Source: Clostridiales bacterium (GTDB taxonomy: Bacteria; Bacillota; Clostridia; Christensenellales; Aristaeellaceae). Taken from it: a stretch of 6,286 nt of DNA. The notes beneath the pieces are model-generated. The model made no database searches and was not told the DNA's origin. It worked only from the letters and a program-made list of their open reading frames with translations. The DNA lies in NCBI GenBank assembly GCA_019409045.1, contig DXVG01000109.1, forward strand, positions 1 to 6,286, written 5' to 3'. Below, in pieces: positions 1 to 5,175 of this stretch. The stretch's first letter is position 1, and every line of letters starts with the position of its first letter. Both the position numbers and the translations under genes were made by a program.

Positions 1-297
1 GTCTTCTACACGCCGCTTACGAAGGAGCAGATCGAAAAGATCGCCGATCTGACGCTCGAAGCGCTCAACAAGCGCCTTGCCGAACGCGGCGTGACCGTGC
101 GGCTCACCGACGAAGCCAAGGCGTATGTGGTGGAAAACGGCTACGACCCCGTGTACGGCGCGCGCCCGCTCAAGCGGTTCATACAGCGCGCGGTGGAGAC
201 GCCGGTGGCGCGCACGCTGGTGGCCGAGGACGTTCCGGAGGGGAGCACACTGGAGCTGTATCCGGAGGGGGACGGCCTGGCCGTGCGCACAATGTAA
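1..297 (+). CDS. clpB: ATP-dependent disaggregase ClpB, C-terminal end (5' end outside window)
   Basis: Hsp100-family AAA+ chaperone that works with DnaK/DnaJ/GrpE in the cytoplasm to pull proteins out of aggregates. Only the last 98 codons are present, open from base 1 to the TAA at 295-297. They correspond to the small subdomain of the second AAA+ module (ClpB D2-small/C-terminal domain). The hallmark GYDPVYGARPLKR lies at visible residues 48-60 and carries the sensor-2 arginine of the GAR motif. The preceding segment beginning FYTPLTKEQI and the following IQRAVETPVA match ClpB better than ClpC, ClpE or ClpX, since a ClpC tail would differ after the GAR motif. The usual length is about 860 residues, so roughly 760 lie upstream. 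The gene ends in an intrinsic terminator 15 bp after the stop and is the last gene of its unit. The family assignment is firm; ClpB over another class I Clp ATPase is likely but rests on this tail alone. Confidence 0.9.
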   Translation, partial: VFYTPLTKEQIEKIADLTLEALNKRLAERGVTVRLTDEAKAYVVENGYDPVYGARPLKRFIQRAVETPVARTLVAEDVPEGSTLELYPEGDGLAVRTM

Positions 298-311
298 AAA
301 ATGCAATGCAT

Positions 312-346
312 ATCGCCGTGAAAATCGACTTCACGGCGATTTTATT
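312..346 (+). terminator. Rho-independent terminator of clpB
   Basis: A perfect 11-bp inverted repeat (312-322 with 330-340, arm ATCGCCGTGAA) has a 7-nt loop and is followed directly by TTTATTATT. It lies 14 nt after the clpB stop codon, on the correct strand. The structure and position make it a convincing intrinsic terminator. Confidence 0.9.
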
Positions 347-404
347 ATTGTACCGTTATAAATACATGCAGAAGATATTTAACAGTAATAAGCGGGAACC
401 TGAC

Positions 405-433
405 TTGACTTTTGGCCGTCAAAGAGATATATT
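405..433 (+). promoter_or_regulatory. Sigma-A-type promoter for the CbiC-like gene
   Basis: TTGACT (405-410, 5/6 to consensus) and TATATT (428-433, 5/6) are separated by exactly 17 bp in an AT-rich stretch between the clpB terminator and the next gene. Transcription would start near 440, giving a leader of about 48 nt that ends in AGGAG (474-478), 9 nt before the TTG start at 488. This shows that the CbiC-like gene is its own transcription unit. The basis is sequence match only. Confidence 0.75.
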
Positions 434-487
434 TTTTATAGAATCTTATTGAAAAGATTGGATTTTTTTTGACAGGAGTGTTTTGCG

Positions 488-1096
488 TTGATTCGAAAGA
501 TGCAGGCGGACGGAAGACATCGCGCCGGCATCCCATACCTCAATCAGGAGATGACAAACATCCTGAGCGCGGTGGAGCAGGAGACGGGCGATCTGTCCCT
601 TGCCCAGAGCATTTATTTCAGCCCGACCGCGCTCACGCACATCAAAAGACTGATTGAAATGGGAGGCTCCATCATCACCGACACCACGCTGGTGGCAAAC
701 GACATCAGCACCGAGCTGTTGGGGAGCAAGGGCGCAAAAGTGCTGTGCTTCATCGACGACCCGCAGGTGGTCATGCTGGCCGAGCAGCGCCGCGTGACAC
801 GCGCGGAGGTGGCGGTGGATTACGGCCTGGCCGTGCCGGGACTGAAGCTGATGGTGGTGGGCAGCGCGCCCGCGGCCATCAACCGGCTGATACAGAGGCG
901 CATGCACGAGCCGATGTCGGACGTGTGTGTGCTTGCCGCGCCCAGCGGCTTTGCCAGCGCCGTACAGCTCAAGGAGCGGCTGTTGGACAGCGACCTTGCC
1001 ACCATCATCGCCCGCGGCAAGAAGGGCGGCATACCCGCCACGGTGACGCTGCTCAACGCGATCTTGCGGGAGATCAACGGAAAGGGCATCGTATAG
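488..1096 (+). CDS. CbiC/CobH-family protein (precorrin-8X methylmutase homologue) lacking the catalytic His
   Basis: This 202-residue protein belongs to the precorrin-8X methylmutase (CbiC/CobH) family, whose members move the C11 methyl group to C12 to give hydrogenobyrinate or cobyrinate during cobalamin synthesis. Family signatures are present: YFSP (43-46) followed by GGSIITDTTLVANDI (59-73), GFASAVQLKE (about 154-163, for the usual GFVGAAESKE) and ARGKKGGIPA (about 175-184). Aligning back from the FSP motif, the conserved catalytic histidine (His43 of Pseudomonas CobH) falls on Gln31, and the usual N-terminal block (P-x-x-I-x-x-x-SF-x-II) is missing. The protein is about 10-15 residues short at that end. 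The TTG start at 488 is chosen because AGGAG sits 9 nt upstream; the ATG at 500 would be 21 nt away, and an in-frame TGA at 470-472 prevents extension. No other cobalamin gene is visible. Family membership is confident; methylmutase activity is doubtful. Confidence 0.8.
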   Translation: MIRKMQADGRHRAGIPYLNQEMTNILSAVEQETGDLSLAQSIYFSPTALTHIKRLIEMGGSIITDTTLVANDISTELLGSKGAKVLCFIDDPQVVMLAEQRRVTRAEVAVDYGLAVPGLKLMVVGSAPAAINRLIQRRMHEPMSDVCVLAAPSGFASAVQLKERLLDSDLATIIARGKKGGIPATVTLLNAILREINGKGIV

Positions 1097-1145
1097 CCTC
1101 CGAAATTACACACTTGTGTGGAAAACTTTTCTGGAAAACATACCT

Positions 1146-1174
1146 GGCCGCCGAAAGCTGCGCTTTCGGCGGCC
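1146..1174. terminator. GC-rich hairpin between convergent genes, possible bidirectional terminator
   Basis: A perfect 12-bp inverted repeat (1146-1157 with 1163-1174, arm GGCCGCCGAAAG; one more C-G pair can form, leaving a 3-nt loop) lies between the CbiC-like gene ending at 1096 (+) and the kinase gene ending at 1211 (-). Neither side has a proper T-run, so termination efficiency is uncertain. Position and stability favour a shared terminator. Confidence 0.55.
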
Positions 1175-1210
1175 TGTGTCATGTTGGAAAAACAGCGGAG
1201 CGGCGGGGCG

Positions 1211-2095
1211 TCAGGCGGGCTTTTCCAGGCGCGCTCTCGGGATGCGGGCGAAAAACGAAGTGCCGCCCGCATCCGAGGTCATTTGCAGCGCGCCGCCGTA
1301 CTGCTCGAGTATCTCCGTGACGATGGCAAGGCCCATGCCCCGCCCCGCCGCCTTGGTGGTAAAGCCGCGCTCGAAGATGGAATCGCGCAGCTGCGCGGGG
1401 ATCTCCGGGCCGGTGTTGCTCACGCGGAAGCAGAAGGCATGCACCTCCTCGTCGATCTCCACCGTCAAGCGCCTTTGGGGCAGAGAGCGGTCGGACATGG
1501 CGTCGATGGCGTTGTCGATGAGGTTGCCCAGCACGCGGCACATCTCCCATCCGGGCACGTTTATGCCCTGCCACGCGGAGCGGATGTGTACGCGCATGTC
1601 GATGCCGCGCTCGGCGCAGTCCGCCGCCTTGGCCGCGAGCAGCGCGTTGACGGCGGGGCTGGCGGTCTTGAGCGCGCGGCTGACGATCTGTATATCGCCG
1701 TAGACGCGCTCGATGTAGTCCTGCGCCTCGCGGTACTCCCCCATCTCGATCAGGCCGAATACGACTTGCAGGTGGTTTTTGAAATCGTGCCGCTGGGCGC
1801 GCAACGTGCCGTTGAGGTCCTCGAGCTGGCCGTACGCCTCCTCGAGCATCTCGCTCTGCCGGGCGAGCTTGCGGGCGTTTCCGGCATCGCGTATGTCCAG
1901 AAAGGCGCCCCAGACCACCACCGCGGCCACCACGCAGATCAGGAACCTCTCGGCGCTTCCGGAGAGGTTGAACGCCTCGCCCAGCAGCGCGTAGAGCGCA
2001 AGGCCGACGGCAAACACGGCCTGCGCCGCGTTGACGATGACCGCGTAGCGGGAGATCTTGTCGATATTGAGTCGTTCGCGCAGCGTCCTTTTCAT
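1211..2095 (-). CDS. Orphan membrane sensor histidine kinase with SpoOB-type H-box
   Basis: This 294-residue membrane kinase would autophosphorylate on a histidine and pass the phosphate to a response regulator. Residues 17-38 and 50-66 are two hydrophobic membrane segments with only about 12 residues between them, so there is no sizeable external sensor domain. A charged helix, probably coiled coil (70-100), leads to the H-box RHDFKNHLQ (102-110, phospho-acceptor His103), typical of SpoOB-like/CitA-type kinases. The ATPase domain has an N-box (N191, N195), a G1 box NTGPEIP (227-233), an F-box FERGFTTK (241-248) and a G2 box GRGMGLAIV (251-259), so it looks catalytically intact. An in-frame TTG at 2143 has no ribosome site and would place the promoter -10 inside the coding region. 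ATG 2095 sits where the -10 element predicts the transcription start and has no SD, suggesting leaderless translation. No response regulator lies in the window. The gene is divergent from the ECF S component. Stimulus unknown. Confidence 0.88.
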   Translation of the reverse strand: MKRTLRERLNIDKISRYAVIVNAAQAVFAVGLALYALLGEAFNLSGSAERFLICVVAAVVVWGAFLDIRDAGNARKLARQSEMLEEAYGQLEDLNGTLRAQRHDFKNHLQVVFGLIEMGEYREAQDYIERVYGDIQIVSRALKTASPAVNALLAAKAADCAERGIDMRVHIRSAWQGINVPGWEMCRVLGNLIDNAIDAMSDRSLPQRRLTVEIDEEVHAFCFRVSNTGPEIPAQLRDSIFERGFTTKAAGRGMGLAIVTEILEQYGGALQMTSDAGGTSFFARIPRARLEKPA

Positions 2096-2101
2096 GGCTA
2101 C

Positions 2102-2131
2102 ATTATACCACCGCGGCGCGCGTGGATGCAA
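2102..2131 (-). promoter_or_regulatory. Extended -10 promoter of the histidine kinase gene
   Basis: On the minus strand a perfect TATAAT (2107-2102) is preceded by TGG, giving an extended -10, with TTGCAT (2131-2126) 18 bp upstream as a weak -35. The predicted transcription start, about 7 nt after the -10, falls on the A of the ATG at 2095. The 10-mer GTGGTATAAT recurs in the promoter at 4405-4434. Confidence 0.75.
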
Positions 2132-2173
2132 TATCTTTTCCAAAGCGCGCGCGCAAACGCAACATGGGCGGGA

Positions 2174-2179
2174 TATAAT
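2174..2179 (+). promoter_or_regulatory. Probable -10 element of the ECF S-component gene
   Basis: A perfect TATAAT on the plus strand lies 29 nt before the ATG at 2209. No good -35 is found at 16-18 bp (positions 2150-2157 are GC-rich) and there is no TGn extension, so the promoter may need an activator. The predicted start is near 2186, with the SD (AAGGGGGG, 2194-2201) 7 nt before the ATG. The -10s of the two divergent genes are 66 bp apart. Confidence 0.5.
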
Positions 2180-2208
2180 GTTGCAGTACAGAAAAGGGGG
2201 GAATTGCC

Positions 2209-2736
2209 ATGAACAGGACGACGACGCGAAGGCTGGCCTACGGCGGGCTGATGGCCGCGCTGATCGCGCTATTGACCGCGTATGTGCGCCTGGACATACT
2301 GTTTTTCATCTCCATGCGGGGCTACGCGCACCTGGGCGACGTGGGCATCGTGCTCTCCTCGCTGGTGATGGGGCCGTTTGCGGCGGTCCCCGCGGCGCTG
2401 GGCTCCGCGATCGCGGACCTGCTGGCGGGCTACGTCACCTACGCGCCGTTCACGCTGGTGATCAAGGGCGTGATGGGCTTTGTATTGGGCAAGTGGCTGG
2501 TGGCGAAGCGGCTGAGCGTGCGCAACATATGCCTGCTGGTGCTCACGGCCGCATTCATGGTGGGCGCCTACTTCCTGACCGACACGCTGCTCTACGGCGT
2601 GGAGGCGGCCATCGGCTCCGTGTTTGGAAACTGCGTGCAGGGCGGCGCGATGGTGGCGGGCGGCATCGTGTTGCTCCCGATCTACTGTTCGCTGCCGGAG
2701 AGCGTGCGCGGGCGCGATGACAAAAAGGGCGCGTAA
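2209..2736 (+). CDS. ECF transporter S component (substrate-binding membrane subunit)
   Basis: This 175-residue integral membrane protein is the substrate-specific (S) subunit of an energy-coupling-factor vitamin or micronutrient importer. S subunits bind substrate in the membrane and share an ATPase/EcfT module normally encoded elsewhere. It has about six hydrophobic segments: roughly 9-27, the stretches around 45-60 and 62-75, and further segments across 80-95, 105-125 and 140-162. The motif GYAHLGD (38-44) followed by a GS-x-x-ADLLAGY block and FTLVIKG is characteristic of the S-component group formerly called DUF1393 (PF07155, from memory). A strong SD (AAGGGGGG) lies 7 nt before the ATG. 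It is monocistronic, closed by the terminator at 2753-2792, and divergent from the sensor kinase. The length is normal for the family. The substrate cannot be assigned: no EcfA/EcfT gene, riboswitch or biosynthetic neighbour is present. The ECF S-component assignment is confident. Confidence 0.85.
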   Translation: MNRTTTRRLAYGGLMAALIALLTAYVRLDILFFISMRGYAHLGDVGIVLSSLVMGPFAAVPAALGSAIADLLAGYVTYAPFTLVIKGVMGFVLGKWLVAKRLSVRNICLLVLTAAFMVGAYFLTDTLLYGVEAAIGSVFGNCVQGGAMVAGGIVLLPIYCSLPESVRGRDDKKGA

Positions 2737-2752
2737 ACAGGCGGCAAAGGCG

Positions 2753-2792
2753 CGGCGCGGCTTCACAATGCGAAGCCGCGCCGTTGGTTTTT
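2753..2792 (+). terminator. Rho-independent terminator of the ECF S-component gene
   Basis: A perfect 12-bp GC-rich inverted repeat (2753-2764 with 2772-2783, arm CGGCGCGGCTTC) with a 7-nt loop is followed by TTGGTTTTT. It begins 16 nt after the stop at 2736. On the minus strand it lies just past the Cys-rich gene (stop at 2805) but has no T-run in that direction, so it would act weakly if at all for that gene. Confidence 0.88.
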
Positions 2793-3338
2793 GGGGGAAT
2801 TGCGTCAGATGGTTTCCGAGGGCAGCAGGCAGAGGCGCACGGGGGCGTTTTCCTCGCCCTCGACGGGGGTGAAATCTATGCGGAAGGTGAGGGCGGCTTC
2901 CCCGGCGGCGCAGGCGATCTCCAGCAGAGCGCCGTCCTGCGCATAGAGCTGCAGGCTCCACGCCTCGGCAAGCGCGCAGCTCTGTGTGAGCGGGGCGGGG
3001 GCCCAGAGGGCGCAGGCCTCGGCGGGAACGCTGATCTCCACTTCCACAAGCGGCTGCTCAAGCGCGCCCGCGTATTCCATGGCGACGCTCATCACGCGCC
3101 GCCCGTCGGCAAGCGCGCCCACGCGCAGGACCAGCTCGCCGCGTGGCAAGGCGCCGTTCACGGCGGAGGCGCGCGCGCCTTCGACCAGCTCCAGCCGCTC
3201 GCCCGTGCTCACCGCGCCGCACACCGGGCAGAAGGCGACGTCCCCGGCGTCCTGCGTCAGCGCGGGGATGCGCGCCGCGGCGCAGGCGGCGCTGCCGGTA
3301 TGCCCGCAGCCCTCGCGGCGGCAGGGCGCGCTGTGCGT

Positions 3339-3341
3339 CCC
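3339..3341 (-). other. Apparent 1-base deletion (frameshift 2 in the Cys-rich gene)
   Basis: Upstream of this point the minus strand reads GHWYGEWTPNGEG in one frame; downstream THSAPCRREGCGHTG continues in the next frame. Adding one base at the CCC run (plus strand 3339-3341) joins them into a module resembling GHSWQTNNGTHSCTRSGC earlier in the same protein. The run is a short homopolymer, where both slippage and sequencing error are common. Confidence 0.6.
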
Positions 3342-3619
3342 TCGCCGTTGGGCGTCCATTCGCCGTACCAGTGGCCGAGGGCGGGCACGGTTTCCACCGC
3401 GCGCAGCACATCGCCGCACACCGCGCAATCCACGCCCGCGGTATATCCCGCTTCGGTGCAGGTGGGCTCCACGGCATCGCGCCGGGCCTCGATATGGCCC
3501 ATGGCCTCCACGCGCAGTTGGGGGACCAGCTCCAGCGCACAAACCGCGCAGTGGCTGCCCTCGGTCAGGCCGTGCTGCGTGCAGGTGGACTCCACCGCCG
3601 CGTCGATGACGGCGGTGTG

Positions 3620-3798
3620 TCCCCGGGCTGCTTCGAGGATGGTTTCGCAGCCAGAACGGGCGCAGATTTGATCTGTCGTGCAGGTCGCGGGCGCGCCGCT
3701 GTAGTCGTGGCCGAGGGCTGCTTCGAGGATGTTTCGCAGCCGGTGCGGGCGCAGATTTGGGGCGTGGTGCAGGTCGCGGGCGCGCCGGTGTAATCGTG
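3620..3798 (-). repeat. Two tandem 90-bp coding repeats
   Basis: Unit A (3798-3710, 89 bp) and unit B (3709-3620, 90 bp) match at about 76 of 90 positions. Each encodes HDY(T/S)GAPATCTT, then (P/D)QICAR(T/S)GCET and ILEAA. Unit A is one base short at the frameshift. The high DNA similarity suggests recent duplication within the Cys-rich gene. Confidence 0.85.
3730..3731 (-). other. Apparent 1-base deletion (frameshift 1 in the Cys-rich gene)
   Basis: Repeat unit A reads GGATGTTTCGCAG on the plus strand where unit B reads GGATGGTTTCGCAG, so one G is missing. Before it the protein reads ICARTGCET in one frame; after it ILEAALGHDY continues in the next frame, exactly as the intact copy reads through. 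This internal comparison makes the frameshift hard to explain as a misread gene model. Confidence 0.8.
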
Positions 3799-4255
3799 TG
3801 CCGCCTGCGCCGAGTTGATCGTATAGCCGCAGGTGGAGCAGTTCAACGCCGTCGTGCAATCGCCGTCGTCAGTGCCGGAGCATGTCTCGCTCACCGTACA
3901 GCCGCTGCGCGTACAGGAATGCGTGCCGTTGTTTGTTTGCCAGCTATGTCCCAGCGGCCGGCCGTACTCTCCACCGCATCCCGAGCAGACCGCCTTCTGC
4001 GTGCAGGTTGCCGTGCCGCCGTAGTGCTCCTTAAATGTAATAACGAATTCGTTGCAGTCAATACAATCGCCCACGATAATATGAGACGTTTCATCCTCAT
4101 AATCGGGATCTAGATATATTATGGGTCCATTACACACTGGGCAGTATTCCTCTGCCAGCGCCGTACCGCCCAGCCCCAGCAGCAACAGGCACAGCAGCGC
4201 CGCAATAACGATCTTGTTTTTCATCGTATCCTCCCTTGGTCGTTCCCGTTCAAGC

Positions 4256-4309
4256 GCGCAAAAAGCCACCGCACCCGGGCCTGACGCCCGCGTTCGGTGG
4301 CTTTTGCGC
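4256..4309 (-). terminator. Terminator-like hairpin in the leader of the Cys-rich gene
   Basis: The outer stem is AGCCACCG (4302-4295 on the minus strand) with CGGTGGCT (4271-4264). It is extended through an AAAA/TTTT stretch and a GCGC pairing with one bulge, and an inner stem pairs 4276-4280 with 4286-4290. On the minus strand the hairpin core is followed by TTTT and then GCGC. It may end transcripts from mgtE-ttcA, which have no other terminator. It also lies downstream of the predicted start of the Cys-rich gene (about 4398), so it may act as an attenuator for that gene. The near-symmetric A/T flanks would permit some activity on the plus strand too. Confidence 0.65.
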
Positions 4310-4342
4310 TTTATGCATGCCCGGAAGGGCAGATCTATCCTA

Positions 4343-4358
4343 CTTGCTTGCTTGCTTG
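4343..4358. repeat. (CTTG)4 tetranucleotide tract
   Basis: Four perfect CTTG units lie in the 5' leader of the Cys-rich gene, beside a small hairpin (4356-4360 with 4365-4369). Tetranucleotide tracts can change length by slippage; four units is short for that. Confidence 0.9.
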
Positions 4359-4404
4359 CCAAACGGCAATCCTGTCAACCCCTTCGGACGGATTTTACAG
4401 ACAA

Positions 4405-4434
4405 ATTATACCACATGTTTCCCGTCGCGCGCAA
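4405..4434 (-). promoter_or_regulatory. Extended -10 promoter of the Cys-rich protein gene
   Basis: On the minus strand a perfect TATAAT (4410-4405) is preceded by TGG, with TTGCGC (4434-4429) 18 bp upstream. The -35 begins 6 bp after the ttcA-like stop codon. Transcription would start near 4398, giving a leader of about 174 nt before the ATG at 4224. The architecture (TTGC, 18 bp, GTGGTATAAT) is the same as in the histidine kinase promoter. Confidence 0.7.
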
Positions 4435-4439
4435 GCGAT

Positions 4440-5165
4440 CTATCGGCCCCGGGGCTTTTCCCAGAGGCCGTACTGCGCCTCGTTTTTAAGCGCGGAGAGC
4501 AGGAGCTCGCGGGCGTCGGGCTTGAAGCGGCAGATGCCGTTCAGAAGGTCGCGCACGTCGTCGCGCCGGGTGCGGCCGTTGGCCGGGCAGGGCGAGGGCA
4601 CCACGGGCAAATCGAGCTTTCTGGTCATGTGGATGACGTGCTTTTCCGGCAGGTAGACCAGGGGGCGTATCTGCGCAATGCCCTTGCGGGTGAGGTGCGT
4701 GACGGGGTGGAAGGTGTGGATGCGGCCCTCGTAGAGCATGGAGAGAAAGAGCGTCTCGATGGCGTCGTCGCGGTGGTGGCCGAGGGCGAGCTTTTTCGCG
4801 CCCAGCTCGAGGCAGGCATCCACCAGCGCGCCGCGGCGCATCTTGGCGCACAGGGAGCAGGGGTTTTTCTCCTTGCGCTCCTCGAAGATGACCTTGCCGA
4901 TCTGTGTTTCGCGCACGACATAGGGAACATCCAGCCTTTCGCACAGGGTGCGCACGCCGGAGAGGTCGAACGGCTCAAGCCCCATGGTGAGCGTCACGGC
5001 GGTGAGGGTGTAGGGATGCTTGCAGAAGCGGCGGTAGAGCGCGAGCGCGTAGAGCAAAAGCAGGCTGTCCTTGCCGCCGGAGACGCCCACGGCCACATGG
5101 TCGCCGGGGTCGATCATGTGAAAATCCTCGTCGGCGCGGCGCAGGCAGCCGAGCACTTCCTTCAT
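4440..5165 (-). CDS. TtcA-like PP-loop tRNA thiolation protein
   Basis: A 241-residue cytoplasmic member of the TtcA/TtuA group of N-type ATP pyrophosphatases. TtcA adenylates C32 of certain tRNAs and inserts sulfur using a [4Fe-4S] cluster. The PP-loop SGGKDS is at 29-34. The CxxC pair is C103/C106 (PCSLCAKMRRG), followed by LGHHRDDAIETLF (128-140), a family signature, and C193 in SPCPANGRTRR. These three cysteines are those that bind the cluster in TtcA, so it looks catalytically complete. The length is somewhat below that of E. coli TtcA (about 310), as in many Bacillota homologues. ATG 5165 is preceded by GGGAGG, which overlaps the mgtE stop (5176-5178). The 10-bp gap indicates co-transcription and probable translational coupling. 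The position modified (C32 or another) cannot be settled from sequence alone. Confidence 0.87.
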   Translation of the reverse strand: MKEVLGCLRRADEDFHMIDPGDHVAVGVSGGKDSLLLLYALALYRRFCKHPYTLTAVTLTMGLEPFDLSGVRTLCERLDVPYVVRETQIGKVIFEERKEKNPCSLCAKMRRGALVDACLELGAKKLALGHHRDDAIETLFLSMLYEGRIHTFHPVTHLTRKGIAQIRPLVYLPEKHVIHMTRKLDLPVVPSPCPANGRTRRDDVRDLLNGICRFKPDARELLLSALKNEAQYGLWEKPRGR

Positions 5166-5175
5166 GGGGGCCTCC

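Larger units (their letters stand above)
2805..4224 (-). pseudogene. Secreted cysteine-rich repeat protein, interrupted by two single-base frameshifts
   Basis: The start is ATG 4224, with GGGAGG 5 nt upstream. The protein opens with a signal peptide (residues 1-24: KNK, a hydrophobic core IVIAALLCLLLLGLGG, cleavage after ALA). A series of Cys-rich modules follows: CPVC, CIDC, CSGCGGEYGRPLGH, CSTCG, two near-identical 30-residue units starting HDYTGAPATCTT or HDYSGAPATCTT, then TCT-x(7-8)-C-AVC units and GH spacers. The tail (about 150 residues) is Cys-poor and beta-rich, with no sortase motif or membrane anchor. The reading jumps frame near 3730 and again near 3340, each consistent with one lost base. 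As written, the first frame stops at 3565. Restored, it would be about 473 residues. The paired cysteines could bind metal or form disulfides. Function unknown; I recognise the module style from secreted proteins of gut Clostridia but not this protein. Frameshifts may be real or sequencing error. Confidence 0.75.

Noticed and set aside
357..362. TATAAA as a -10 element before the CbiC-like gene
   Set aside because: There is no -35 at a usable distance (the region upstream is the clpB terminator stem), and a much better promoter exists at 405-433.
2096..2143. Longer N-terminus for the kinase starting at TTG 2143
   Set aside because: There is no SD, the -10 element would lie inside the coding region, and the added 16 residues look unlike kinase N-termini.
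2145..2154. (GC)5 tract between the divergent promoters as an operator
   Set aside because: The flanks are not inverted repeats, and such tracts are expected by chance in DNA this GC-rich.
1118..2212. A long plus-strand open frame (about 364 codons) opposite the histidine kinase
   Set aside because: It is the GC-rich shadow of the kinase gene. Its translation shows no domain, whereas the minus strand has all kinase boxes in order and its own promoter.
2784..3671. Plus-strand frames opposite the Cys-rich gene
   Set aside because: They are Arg/Ala/Pro-rich shadow translations. The minus strand shows repeat modules and cysteine pairs, with codon-level repeat conservation.
3620..3798. Tandem repeat considered as a CRISPR or intergenic repeat
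   Set aside because: There are only two adjacent units of 90 bp without spacers. They encode a 30-residue protein module in the gene's reading frame.
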